NCBI GenBank assembly: GCA_003243255.1
Contig: QFQM01000100.1
Location: 1 to 16,072 of the forward strand
Length of the DNA: 16,072 bases
Origin: Flavobacterium psychrophilum
Lineage (GTDB): Bacteria; Bacteroidota; Bacteroidia; Flavobacteriales; Flavobacteriaceae
Direction: 5' to 3'
Positions 1-7,825 of this stretch are shown here, piece by piece (the first letter of the stretch is position 1; each line of letters opens with the position of its first letter). Position numbers and translations under genes: made by a program. The notes under the pieces were generated by a model that saw only the letters and a list, made by a program, of their open reading frames with translations, was not told the DNA's origin and made no database searches.

Positions 1-145
1 CAATCCTAGCAATTTTGGTTTTATCTGCATCAATTGCCAAACCTAAATCTTCTTGAGAAATTTTCTTCTTCAATCTAGCTAACTTGAGTATACAACCAAT
101 CTGGATATTTAAAAGTTGAAGTTCTTTTATTCCGTATTTACTCAT
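1..145 (-). CDS. XRE-family helix-turn-helix regulator, N-terminal part only
   Basis: A leftward reading frame starts at an ATG (complement of 143-145) and stays open for 48 codons to the window edge. It begins MSKYGIKELQLLNIQIG and continues through KLARLKKKISQEDLGLAID and DADKTKIARI. The pattern of a basic helix, then SQEDLG and a recognition helix with K-T-K-I-A-R-I, is the classic XRE/Cro-type HTH start. The rest is outside the window, so any effector domain is unknown. The gene is divergent from a strong rightward promoter at 188-218 that is flanked by two perfect palindromes, so it is a natural candidate to regulate that transcript and itself. This is inference from arrangement. I found no clear TAnnTTTG element for its own promoter. 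Confidence 0.75.
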   Translation of the reverse strand, partial: MSKYGIKELQLLNIQIGCILKLARLKKKISQEDLGLAIDADKTKIARI

Positions 146-180
146 TTAGTAAAATTTCAGAAAAACGGTTAATTTATTCG

Positions 181-194
181 ATACAAATTTGTAT
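181..194. promoter_or_regulatory. Perfect 14-bp palindrome overlapping the -33 element
   Basis: ATACAAATTTGTAT is a perfect palindrome and contains the TTTG -33 element of the rightward promoter. A dimeric repressor bound here would block the promoter. The divergent HTH protein is the obvious candidate, but binding is inferred. AT-rich palindromes of this length can also arise by chance. Confidence 0.4.
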
Positions 195-218
195 TGAATA
201 ATAATTTTGTTACATTTG
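188..218 (+). promoter_or_regulatory. Bacteroidota-type promoter (TTTG-N19-TACATTTG)
   Basis: TTTG at 188-191 is followed after 19 nt by TACATTTG at 211-218. This matches the known Bacteroidota sigma-ABfr consensus (-33 TTTG, spacing 19-21, -7 TAnnTTTG) at every defined base. Transcription would start near 224-228 and run rightward into the structured region 250-640. It is the only full consensus match I found between the HTH gene and the susC-like gene. Confidence 0.65.
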
Positions 219-226
219 ATAATTGT

Positions 227-246
227 ATTACATCAATTGATGTAAT
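227..246. promoter_or_regulatory. Perfect 20-bp palindrome at the predicted transcription start
   Basis: ATTACATCAATTGATGTAAT is a perfect 20-bp palindrome starting 9 nt after the -7 element, where transcription is expected to begin. The length, symmetry and position are typical of a repressor operator. It shares a TACA/TGTA half-site flavour with the 14-bp palindrome at 181-194 but with wider spacing (TACA-N8-TGTA instead of TACA-N4-TGTA). Confidence 0.5.
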
Positions 247-294
247 TTTGCGATACTTCATTAGAAACTATTTGAAGCATTCGCTTTGAATCTC

Positions 295-408
295 GTTATC
301 GAAAACTGGCGTTTTAATTACCACGAGATGATAAGTGCATATGCTCACGCCTCTATATGGCGTGGGCTCACTTATTTGTGGTAAAGGTACCGCCAGTGCC
401 CCGATAAC
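295..408. repeat. Long nested imperfect palindrome of five paired blocks
   Basis: From outside inward the paired blocks are GTTATCG (295-301) with CGATAAC (402-408), CTGGCG (306-311) with CGCCAG (391-396), TTACCAC (318-324) with GTGGTAA (378-384), ATAAGTG (331-337) with CACTTAT (369-375), and CACGCC (346-351) with GGCGTG (359-364). That gives 33 base pairs, all Watson-Crick, separated by small unpaired segments, with a 7-nt loop. Chance cannot reasonably explain five consecutive complementary blocks in register. It would fold as a long rod with internal loops in RNA, or extrude as a cruciform in DNA. Confidence 0.8.
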
Positions 409-502
409 AATAAGCTGAGTTTAAACCCACGCCTCCTTTTTAGGAGACATTACTTCACACTTAGCTAGAATTCTTAGCGCACTTCTTTTTTTTACAAGGT
501 TT

Positions 503-539
503 CGCAAACGATATAGTTTAACTTTTAAACCGTTTTGCG
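503..539. repeat. Hairpin upstream of the terminator
   Basis: CGCAAACG (503-510) pairs with CG-t-TTTGCG (531-539), and inside it GTTTAA (516-521) pairs with TTAAAC (525-530) across a 3-nt loop. An asymmetric 5-nt bulge (511-515) separates the stems. It follows a run of eight to nine T around 485-493 and forms another domain of the structured region. Confidence 0.55.
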
Positions 540-570
540 TATGATTTAGTAGTTTTTTCATAGTTAAGTA

Positions 571-638
571 GGCCCGGCCGGTACTGGTATTCCCTTTTTC
601 GAGTTGGTTGGGGAAAGGCCGGGTTGCTTTTTTTCTTT
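571..638 (+). terminator. Strong intrinsic terminator before the susC-like gene
   Basis: CCCGGCC (573-579) pairs with GGCCGGG (617-623), extendable by two G-U pairs. An inner stem TTCCC (590-594) pairs with GGGAA (611-615). Seven T follow at 628-634, then CTTT. The GC-rich stem plus T-run is a textbook Rho-independent terminator reading rightward. It ends about 100 nt before the susC-like ATG, so it either ends a separate RNA or acts as an attenuator for the operon. Confidence 0.75.
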
Positions 639-658
639 ACTGGTACAAATAAAAATAA

Positions 659-688
659 CCCTCAGACGTCGGCAAACTAACCTGAGGG
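659..688. promoter_or_regulatory. Inverted repeat just upstream of the susC-like gene
   Basis: CCCTCAG (659-665) is complementary to CTGAGGG (682-688), separated by 16 nt. It lies between the terminator and the first coding gene, in a 98-bp stretch where I see no TAnnTTTG promoter. It could be an operator or a leader hairpin near the ribosome entry region. Confidence 0.4.
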
Positions 689-736
689 CACTTGATCAAT
701 AAAACCCTAATTGTCTCATTAATCTTAACCAATGTT

Positions 737-3700
737 ATGAAATTTATTTCAGCAAACAAAGGGCTAAGGGTGCTTTTCTATTCTCTTATTTTAGCCACCC
801 TGCCTATCAGTGCCTTAGCCCGGGCACATGCTTCACCAACATGTAAAGCATTTTATCAACAAGTTATTTCCGGAACCGTTTCCGACGCAACAGGCCCTTT
901 ACCGGGAGCAATAATTGCCGTCAAAGGAAAAAATCTGGCTATTGCAGCTGATGCTGCAGGCAGGTATGCAATTGCTGCGAATAGCGGTGATATTATTGTC
1001 TTCTCCTTTACTGGATTTAAGACTGTCGAAGTCACAATTACTTCAAGTAATGTAATTGACATTACGCTTGAAGAAGATCATACGCAGTTGGAGGAACTCA
1101 CAATTAATGCAGGATACTACAATGTTAAGCAAAAAGAAGCTACAGGTAGTATTTCCAGGATTACGGCAAAAGATATTGAAAACCAGCCCGTAGCAAATGT
1201 GCTTGCGACGATGCAGGGTCGTATGGCAGGAGTAAATATTATTCAGAATACAGGTGTCCCCGGTGGCGGTTTTGATATTCAGATACGTGGGCTAAACAGT
1301 CTTCGAAGCGGAGGAAATGCGCCGCTCTACATAATTGATGGGGTGCCCTATTCTTCGCAAGCAATTGGTAATTCGCAGACATCTACAGTTTTACCCAACT
1401 CGACCAGTCCTCTTAATAGCATAAACCCATCTGATATCGAAAGCATAGAGGTGCTTAAAGATGCCGATGCTACCGCCATATATGGCTCCCGGGGTGCTAA
1501 TGGTGTCGTATTAATAACGACTAAAAAAGGGAAAGCCGGAGTAACTACATATACCGCTGGTATATCTAGTGGATTCGGCAGGGTAACGCGCTTTGCTGAT
1601 ATGATGAAAACCCCTGAATATATTGCAATGCGGGAAGAAGCCTTTGCTAATGATGGTATTACCACTTATCCTGCAAATGCATATGATATTAACGGAACCT
1701 GGGATAGAAATCGTTACACGGACTGGCAAAAGGAAATTACTGGCGGTACAGCACAGATAACCGAAGCATCAGCATCGGTTTCAGGGGGCACGGAACAGAC
1801 ACAGGCACTTATAAGTGGAAACTATAGGAAAGAAACAACCGTATTTCCGGGTGAATTTGAATATAATAAAGCAAATATCCATACCAATTTTGGGCACCAG
1901 TCTAATGATGGGAAATTTAGGGTTTCATTTTCAGCTTCCTATACCATGCAGGATAATGACCTTCCATGGAAAGACCTTACTATGGATGCGAAAGGACTTG
2001 CTCCTAATGCCCCGGCACTTTATAATGATGACGGCTCTCTAAATTGGGCTGACGGGACATGGGATAATCCCTTGCGTCATCTGGAGGGAAAATTCAAAGC
2101 AAAGACATATGACCTCATCACTAATGCAATGCTGTCATGGGATATCTGGAGAGGCATTTCTTTTCGTACTTCTTTAGGTTTTACTGATCTTAGGCATGAT
2201 GAGAGCAGGACATTTCCGTCCACAGTATACAATCCTTCCTATGGCGCCGGTGCTGAGTTTTCTTCTGTATTTTTCAACACCACTAACAGGCAATCCTGGA
2301 TTATCGAACCTCAATTGAACTGGAAACAGGAATTTGGGAAACTCAAAACAGAGGTTCTGGGAGGAAGTACTTTTCAAAAGCAAAACTACGACCAACTCGT
2401 AGTTTCCGGAATGGGCTTTCCAAGTAATGCCATGATCTATAACCTTGCAGCAGCCACAACCAAAACAATTCTATCTGATGATCAAACCGTATATAAATAC
2501 CAGGCACTATTTGGACGTGCCAATTTTAATTACGATGGACGCTACATTGTAAACATCACAGCAAGGAGAGATGGTTCAAGCAGGTTTGGACCTGGAAACC
2601 AATTTGCCAATTTTGGGGCAATAGGGTTAGCCTGGATTTTTTCCAATGAAAGTTTTTTAAAGGAGTTCGCGCCGCTTAGCTTCGGTAAGTTACGGGCCAG
2701 TTATGGAACCAGCGGTAACGATCAGATTGGAGACTACCAGTACCTCAACACCTATTCCGGAACTGGTGTGGGCTATAATGGCGTGATAGGATTGAGGCCA
2801 ACTAGGCTTTTCAATGAAAACTTTAGCTGGGAAACCAATAAGAAGCTTGAACTCGCAATGGAGACAGGATTTTTTAATGACCGTGTTTTCCTGACTTTAG
2901 CATACTACCGAAATCGATCTTCAAATCAGCTGGTTGGTATCCCATTACCAGGAACTACAGGATTTACGAACATTCAAGCTAACCTTGGTGCAACTGTCGA
3001 AAACAAAGGTCTGGAAGCGACTTTGAATACATTAAACTGGCAAACAAAGGAATTTTCTTGGAGAACTTCTTTCAATATCTCTGCTGCTAAAAATAAACTT
3101 ATAGAATTTCCAGGTTTGGCAGAATCGACATATCGCAACCAGTTTGTTATTGGACAACCTACCAATATCCGACTTCTTTATGTTTACAAAGGAGTAAATC
3201 CTGAAACGGGTATTTATGAATTTGAGGATCTTGACGGAGACGGAGTTATTACAGCCCAGGGAGACAGGAGCTCAGTTGCTGACTTCAATCCGAAATTTTT
3301 TGGCGGGTTGCAGAATACTTTTACATATAAAGGATTGGTATTTGATTTCCTATTTCAGTTTGTAAGACAAAAGAATTGGAACGCAAATTATCTGAGTGGC
3401 ATGCCTGGCACAATGTCCAACCAGCCGACCAGCGTGATCAACCGTTGGCAGGAACCCGGAGACCTTGCTTTTTTCCAGCAATATAGTACGGGTACGCAAT
3501 CGGGTGTTTTTGATGCTTTTATGAAATATTCAGAAAGTACGGCAGGATTTAGTGACGCTTCTTTTATCAGGCTTAAAAACGTCTCGCTCAGTTACACTTT
3601 ACCCGACCAATGGCTAAAAGGTGTAAAATGCCGCCTTCGTGTCGAAGCACAAAATTTGTTAACCGTTACCTCTTATAAAGGTGCGGATCCTGAATTCGGC

Positions 3701-3760
3701 ACAGCAGGATTTCTTCCTCCCCTCAAAATGATAACCACTGGAATTCAAATCACATATTAG
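737..3760 (+). CDS. SusC/RagA-family TonB-linked outer-membrane transporter
   Basis: This is a TonB-dependent outer-membrane channel of the SusC/RagA family, 1007 aa from the ATG at 737. The frame is open from a TTG at 692, but the later start gives a clean signal peptide (MKFISANKGLRVLFYSLIL, then a hydrophobic core ending ALARAHA). After the signal comes a carboxypeptidase-D-like regulatory fold (about residues 44-115, from ISGTVSDATGPLPGA) and the junction LEELTINAGYYNVKQKEATG. The plug follows (about 133-270, with QGRMAGVNI, QIRGLNSLR and PLYIIDGVPY, all family hallmarks). A long beta-barrel ends in an aromatic residue (GIQITY), as expected for barrel insertion. The stop overlaps the next start region (1 nt gap to the SusD-like gene), so the pair is translationally linked. 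With the S9 peptidase in the operon, oligopeptides are a likelier substrate than glycans; this is inference. Confidence 0.93.
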   Translation: MKFISANKGLRVLFYSLILATLPISALARAHASPTCKAFYQQVISGTVSDATGPLPGAIIAVKGKNLAIAADAAGRYAIAANSGDIIVFSFTGFKTVEVTITSSNVIDITLEEDHTQLEELTINAGYYNVKQKEATGSISRITAKDIENQPVANVLATMQGRMAGVNIIQNTGVPGGGFDIQIRGLNSLRSGGNAPLYIIDGVPYSSQAIGNSQTSTVLPNSTSPLNSINPSDIESIEVLKDADATAIYGSRGANGVVLITTKKGKAGVTTYTAGISSGFGRVTRFADMMKTPEYIAMREEAFANDGITTYPANAYDINGTWDRNRYTDWQKEITGGTAQITEASASVSGGTEQTQALISGNYRKETTVFPGEFEYNKANIHTNFGHQSNDGKFRVSFSASYTMQDNDLPWKDLTMDAKGLAPNAPALYNDDGSLNWADGTWDNPLRHLEGKFKAKTYDLITNAMLSWDIWRGISFRTSLGFTDLRHDESRTFPSTVYNPSYGAGAEFSSVFFNTTNRQSWIIEPQLNWKQEFGKLKTEVLGGSTFQKQNYDQLVVSGMGFPSNAMIYNLAAATTKTILSDDQTVYKYQALFGRANFNYDGRYIVNITARRDGSSRFGPGNQFANFGAIGLAWIFSNESFLKEFAPLSFGKLRASYGTSGNDQIGDYQYLNTYSGTGVGYNGVIGLRPTRLFNENFSWETNKKLELAMETGFFNDRVFLTLAYYRNRSSNQLVGIPLPGTTGFTNIQANLGATVENKGLEATLNTLNWQTKEFSWRTSFNISAAKNKLIEFPGLAESTYRNQFVIGQPTNIRLLYVYKGVNPETGIYEFEDLDGDGVITAQGDRSSVADFNPKFFGGLQNTFTYKGLVFDFLFQFVRQKNWNANYLSGMPGTMSNQPTSVINRWQEPGDLAFFQQYSTGTQSGVFDAFMKYSESTAGFSDASFIRLKNVSLSYTLPDQWLKGVKCRLRVEAQNLLTVTSYKGADPEFGTAGFLPPLKMITTGIQITY

Positions 3761-3761
3761 A

Positions 3762-5177
3762 ATGACACATATGAAACCAAAATTCGGAAAGAGCAACTGG
3801 AGAAGATATCTACTTCTTTTACAGTGTTTTGTTTTAAGCTTATTTTTAGTGTATTGCGAAAGCTTTAACGATGTGGAATTACCCAATTCACAACTTACAG
3901 GACAAGTTGTTTTTGAAAGTACTACTACCGCGAATGCTGCTATGTCCCATATTTACTCAAGCCTTAGGGATAGCGGCCTGCTTAGTGGGAATTCCAGCGG
4001 ATTATCCAATCAGTTGGGGCATTATACCGATGAATTAACCTTTTATGGTGCCTCAAGCCATTTCTCGGCTGCCTTTAATAATAATAGCTTAATTCCTGCA
4101 AACCTTAATGTAAGGAGTATCTGGAATGATAGCTATAATCAAATATATGCCTGCAATTCTATCATAGAAGGAGTGAGTAATTCGGCAATGCTGCCATTAA
4201 GCGACAGGGAAAGGCTCAAAGGTGAAGCACTTTTTGTTAGGGCTTTTGTACACTTTTATCTTGTCAACCTTTACGGCGCTGTACCATATATAACAACGAC
4301 GGATTATGCGGTGAACAAAACAGTATCCCGCGTCCCTGTCGATGAGGTATATCAAAAGGTAACAGCCGATCTCTTGGAAGCCTTGCCACTGCTTCCTGAT
4401 ACATACAGCAATGCGGAGAGAATATTACCAAATAGCAAAATAATCCAAGCCTTTCTTTCCCGTGTTTATCTATACAGTGGTGAATATAATCAGGCTATAA
4501 ACAGCGCTTCAGTGCTTATTGACGATACCGCTACATTTCAATCGGAAACAAACCTGTCAGAAGTTTTTCTAAAAGATGCGACTACTACTATATGGCAACT
4601 CATGCCTGCACTTGCGGGTGCAAATACACAAGAGGGCACAAATTTCATTTTCAATTCAGGACCGCCGCCACTTGTAGCACTAAGTCCAACGCTTATGCAG
4701 TCTTTTGAACCGGGTGATCTCAGAAAGCTGGCATGGACAAGAGAAATTACAAATGGCAACAGCTCATGGTATCATGCTTACAAATACAAGCAAAATGCGT
4801 CAACGGCAACTTCTGTTGAATATTCGGTTGTGCTGAGGTTGGCTGAGCAGTATCTCATAAGGGCCGAAGCGTATGCACATCAAGGAGAAATTGAGGCTGC
4901 GAAAAATGATCTTAATATCATTCGTACTGCCGCAGGCCTTCCCTCTTCCCCAGCAGAAAGCATTGATGATATCCTTTTAGCTATACTCCAAGAGAGGAAA
5001 ATGGAATTTTTCACCGAACATGGGCATCGCTTTTTTGATCTGAAGCGATATGGAAATCTTGACCTTGTCCTAGGTAACATAAAACCGGGATGGAATACTA
5101 CCGATGCCTTGTGGCCGATACCTGAAACAGAATTATTGACTAATCCAAATCTTGGAAGCCAAAATCCGGGATATTAA
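3762..5177 (+). CDS. SusD/RagB-family surface lipoprotein
   Basis: This is the substrate-binding lid partner of the SusC-type channel, anchored as a lipoprotein on the cell surface. The protein has 471 aa from ATG 3762; ATG 3771 (residue 4) is an equally good start. The N-terminus is basic (KPKFGKSNWRRY), then hydrophobic (LLLLQCFVLSLFLVYC), with Cys32 as the lipobox cysteine. The body has the family's helical repeats: SIIEGV, RLKGEALFVRAFVHFYLVNLYGAVPY, and near the C-terminus RLAEQYLIRAEAYA, then LQERKMEFFTEHGHRFFDLKRYG. It closes with the signature LWPIPETELLTNPNLGSQNPGY-like end. It begins 1 nt after the SusC-like stop and is followed 9 nt later by the S9 peptidase, so the three form one operon. 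Ligand specificity cannot be read from the sequence. Confidence 0.93.
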   Translation: MTHMKPKFGKSNWRRYLLLLQCFVLSLFLVYCESFNDVELPNSQLTGQVVFESTTTANAAMSHIYSSLRDSGLLSGNSSGLSNQLGHYTDELTFYGASSHFSAAFNNNSLIPANLNVRSIWNDSYNQIYACNSIIEGVSNSAMLPLSDRERLKGEALFVRAFVHFYLVNLYGAVPYITTTDYAVNKTVSRVPVDEVYQKVTADLLEALPLLPDTYSNAERILPNSKIIQAFLSRVYLYSGEYNQAINSASVLIDDTATFQSETNLSEVFLKDATTTIWQLMPALAGANTQEGTNFIFNSGPPPLVALSPTLMQSFEPGDLRKLAWTREITNGNSSWYHAYKYKQNASTATSVEYSVVLRLAEQYLIRAEAYAHQGEIEAAKNDLNIIRTAAGLPSSPAESIDDILLAILQERKMEFFTEHGHRFFDLKRYGNLDLVLGNIKPGWNTTDALWPIPETELLTNPNLGSQNPGY

Positions 5178-5186
5178 TATTAACGA

Positions 5187-7781
5187 ATGAATACAATACT
5201 AAAAAAGATACTATCTACAGGTAGCATCCTTCCGCTTATTTTCTTATTGACAGGATTGCTATCATCAGCACAGGATTCTAAATTGCCGCTTACCGTAGAA
5301 GATTACGCCAAATGGAGCCATACATTCCTCGGTGAATTATCTGCCGATGGCAGCTGGTGCAGCTATACACTTAGTTATGAAAATGGCATGGATACACTAT
5401 TTGTAAAAAATATCCGTAACCATAAGTCATTTGCTTTTCCAGCATCGGCAAACGGTACCTTTGCTAAAAATACGTTTTCGGCTTTAGGGCAGGACAAAGT
5501 GCTACGAACGCTTTTATTAAAAAGCGGTAAAATTGTTGAAACGAAAGGTATTCGTCAATTTGAATATGGCCTTAATGATTTTCGTGTTATTGGTATGACA
5601 GATGATAGTGCTATAGTGGTTTTGAATGAGCAGGCGAAAGAAATCTTCAGAAGGGATAATGTTCTCCGCTTTGAAATTTCTCCACAGAAAGATAAGCTGG
5701 CATTTTGGGTATATGAAAATGAGAAATCCATTTTTTATTGTCTGGATCTTTCCAGCCTGCAAATAACCCAAATCCACGAAGAGACAGGTAAAAATATAGG
5801 AGGTGTGCGGTGGAGCGAAAATGGGGAAAAGTTGCTGAGTACCGCCCAAGATCAGGAAGCTAACAGGTTGACTGCATTACTTTATGATATAGAGAAAAAT
5901 AAAAAGACACTTTTAGATGACATAATTAAAAAGGAATATTCGAACTGGGAATTTCAGGTGGTTCATATGGATTTTTCGCTGGATGGAACCAAAGTGCACG
6001 TTCAGCTCTATCCACCCGCGGATAGTATCGAAAAACCTGAAAGAGCGGAAATATGGAACGGAAACGATAAAAGACTTTATCCGCTGCGTGCGCATGACCA
6101 ACCCGGAAAAAAACCGGAATCGCTTTTTGAATGGACTCTGGCAAGCGGTAGTTTCAGAATGATTTCGACAGGAAATAATAGCTATTACAGCTTATCACGT
6201 GATGGTAAATACCTACTAGAATGGGATAAATTTGCAAGGGAACCCCAGTCAAACAAAGAAGCCGATAGAGACATTTATTTAAGGAATCTGCAGTCGGGTG
6301 TGACATCCCTACTTGTAAATAAAATTTCGGGAGCCGATTTGATGCTCCTACAATCTCCTAAAGGAAGTTTTGTAACTTGGTATAAAGATGGTGAGTGGTA
6401 CCTATATTCTTATAAGCATAACAGAACAACTGCTTTAGGGACGCTTTTGAAAACGAGCGTTTCGATTCCTCTTTATGAAGTTCTTGACGAGCTTCGCCCT
6501 GTTGATCTTTTATATTTTTCAGAGGATGAGAAGTATGTTTTTATGCGTGATGAATACGACATATGGAAAATTGAAGCTGCTACATTAAAATATAATAGAC
6601 TGACCTTCGGACGTGAAAAAGGAATTAAATATGAATTTGCAGCAACAGCTCAGAAATTAGTTCCATTTAAATACAGTGGCTACTACACCAGAGTAATTAA
6701 CACCGATAATCCTATTATTTTAGGTATGTTGAATACCGAATCGCTTGATAGTGGCTACTGTACGATTGATCTAAAAGGTAAGCTAACAGAAATAGTTTAT
6801 GGTCCACATCGTTACACACAATTACGAAGGGCAGCTACAGGAGCGTTGTTTTACGTAAAGGAGGACTTTTATAACCCACCGTTAATTGAACATAAAAATT
6901 TAGCTGGTAAAAAAGCAGATGTTTTGTTTATAAGCAATCCACAACATGGCCAATACGCATGGGGAAGCGTTGAAAAAATCGAATACTTTAGGAGCAATGG
7001 CAAAAGGTTGAAGGCACTTGTATACTACCCGCCTAACTTTGATAAGAACAAGAAATACCCAATGATTGTGTATATCTACGAAAATCTATCGAGAGGATTA
7101 CATAACTATCTCGTTCCCTCTGTTTCAAATTCTATCGGATATAATATACCTGACCTTCTTGCTCAAGGGTACATAGTTTTCCAACCAGATACTGAATCCG
7201 ACAAAGGAAACCCGGGACCCGCAAATGTAGACTGCGTAGTAAATGCAGTAAAAACTATCGTAGCCAAAGGAAATGTGGACCCTGAACGTATTGGCCTTTA
7301 TGGTCATTCCCATGGAGGCTATAAGACCTTTTATATTATTTCACAAACTGATATTTTTAAGGCAGCAATCGCCGGTGACGGTATTACAAATATGTTTACA
7401 GACTATCTAAGTGTAAGCCTTTATGATATACCACTCTATTGGCGTTACGAACACCATCAATTGCGGATGGGAGAAGAACTTTTTGGCAATGTGCAGCATT
7501 ATATTGATAATTCTGCTATATACCATGCCGATAAGATAAAAACGCCGCTATTGTCTTGGTCAGGCAAGGAAGATTATCATGTTTTGAAAGAGCAAACTAC
7601 CCAAATGTATTTTGCTTTGAGGAGGCTGGGCAGAGAACACATAATGCTTCTGTATCCTAAAGAAGGACACTCTTTAGGCGATCGAGAGAATCAGGAAGAC
7701 CTTCGTAACAAAATTGTCGACTGGTTTGGCTACTACCTGAAAGGTGAATCTAAGAACGAATGGATGCAACCTAAACAATAA
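5187..7781 (+). CDS. Exported S9 (prolyl-oligopeptidase family) serine peptidase
   Basis: Alpha/beta-hydrolase peptidase of the S9 family, 864 aa, with a signal peptide (basic MNTILKK, hydrophobic core, cut near LLSSAQ), so periplasmic or surface-located. Residues about 30-600 are beta-rich repeats typical of the gating propeller. The catalytic domain starts near RLKALVYYPPNFDKNKKYPMI. The triad is visible: Ser708 in GHSHGG, Asp796 in SGKEDYH, and His828 in PKEGHS. Length is at the long end for the family. The gene starts 9 nt after the SusD-like stop and ends at a bidirectional terminator (7785-7818), closing the operon. The likely role is cleaving peptides captured or imported by the SusC/SusD pair. 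The alternative is processing an exported protein such as the convergent cysteine peptides, which is speculative. Confidence 0.92.
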   Translation: MNTILKKILSTGSILPLIFLLTGLLSSAQDSKLPLTVEDYAKWSHTFLGELSADGSWCSYTLSYENGMDTLFVKNIRNHKSFAFPASANGTFAKNTFSALGQDKVLRTLLLKSGKIVETKGIRQFEYGLNDFRVIGMTDDSAIVVLNEQAKEIFRRDNVLRFEISPQKDKLAFWVYENEKSIFYCLDLSSLQITQIHEETGKNIGGVRWSENGEKLLSTAQDQEANRLTALLYDIEKNKKTLLDDIIKKEYSNWEFQVVHMDFSLDGTKVHVQLYPPADSIEKPERAEIWNGNDKRLYPLRAHDQPGKKPESLFEWTLASGSFRMISTGNNSYYSLSRDGKYLLEWDKFAREPQSNKEADRDIYLRNLQSGVTSLLVNKISGADLMLLQSPKGSFVTWYKDGEWYLYSYKHNRTTALGTLLKTSVSIPLYEVLDELRPVDLLYFSEDEKYVFMRDEYDIWKIEAATLKYNRLTFGREKGIKYEFAATAQKLVPFKYSGYYTRVINTDNPIILGMLNTESLDSGYCTIDLKGKLTEIVYGPHRYTQLRRAATGALFYVKEDFYNPPLIEHKNLAGKKADVLFISNPQHGQYAWGSVEKIEYFRSNGKRLKALVYYPPNFDKNKKYPMIVYIYENLSRGLHNYLVPSVSNSIGYNIPDLLAQGYIVFQPDTESDKGNPGPANVDCVVNAVKTIVAKGNVDPERIGLYGHSHGGYKTFYIISQTDIFKAAIAGDGITNMFTDYLSVSLYDIPLYWRYEHHQLRMGEELFGNVQHYIDNSAIYHADKIKTPLLSWSGKEDYHVLKEQTTQMYFALRRLGREHIMLLYPKEGHSLGDRENQEDLRNKIVDWFGYYLKGESKNEWMQPKQ

Positions 7782-7784
7782 TAC

Positions 7785-7818
7785 AAAAGCGGTTTCCGAA
7801 GAAACCGCTTTTATTTTA
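7785..7818. terminator. Bidirectional terminator between the convergent operons
   Basis: AAAAGCGGTTTC (7785-7796), loop CGAA, GAAACCGCTTTT (7801-7812): a perfect 12-bp stem with a tetraloop and T-rich flanks on both strands. It serves the S9 peptidase operon on the plus strand and the last small peptide gene on the minus strand. Its core GCGGTTT/AAACCGC recurs at 8261-8288 and 8735-8761, so it is the terminator of the tandem unit shared with the convergent operon. Confidence 0.85.
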
Positions 7819-7825
7819 GTAAAGG

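Larger units (their letters stand above)
225..640 (+). ncRNA. Candidate structured RNA or long structured leader, no known family recognised
   Basis: The span between a consensus promoter (188-218) and a strong intrinsic terminator (571-638) has no convincing protein gene but holds successive hairpins. They are GCGA/CTTCA with TGAAG/TCGC (250-284), a five-block nested palindrome (295-408), CTCCT/AGGAG (434-447), and CGCAAA-CG/GTTTAA with TTAAAC/CG/TTTGCG (503-539). A transcript would be about 400 nt. I looked for hallmark sequences of tmRNA and RNase P RNA (for example GAGGAAAGTCC) and did not see them. It could be a stand-alone regulatory RNA, a leader controlling the downstream susC-like operon by attenuation, or part of a mobile or repeat element. 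Tiny ORFs exist inside it (18 codons at 328-384, 25 codons at 341-418), but they overlap in different frames within the hairpin and are probably incidental. Confidence 0.45.

Noticed and set aside
295..408. Integron attC site
   Set aside because: The outer arms (GTTATCG/CGATAAC) are in the wrong orientation for RYYYAAC/GTTRRRY, and no integrase or cassette array is nearby.
328..418. Small ORFs of 18 and 25 codons inside the palindrome
   Set aside because: They overlap in different frames and follow the hairpin arms. Nothing favours translation over chance, so they are mentioned only within the structured region.
225..640. tmRNA, RNase P RNA or retron RNA
   Set aside because: No conserved tmRNA ends or tag ORF and no GAGGAAAGTCC core of RNase P were seen. 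No reverse transcriptase is present in the window for a retron.
582..645. Direct repeat TACTGGTA (582-589 and 638-645) as a target-site duplication
   Set aside because: Only 8 bp, and the first copy lies inside the terminator stem-loop. Nothing between the copies looks like an inserted element.
692..736. TTG start giving a 15-residue longer SusC-like protein
   Set aside because: The ATG at 737 gives a typical signal peptide directly, while the extra residues add a second hydrophobic stretch before it. The later start is more likely.
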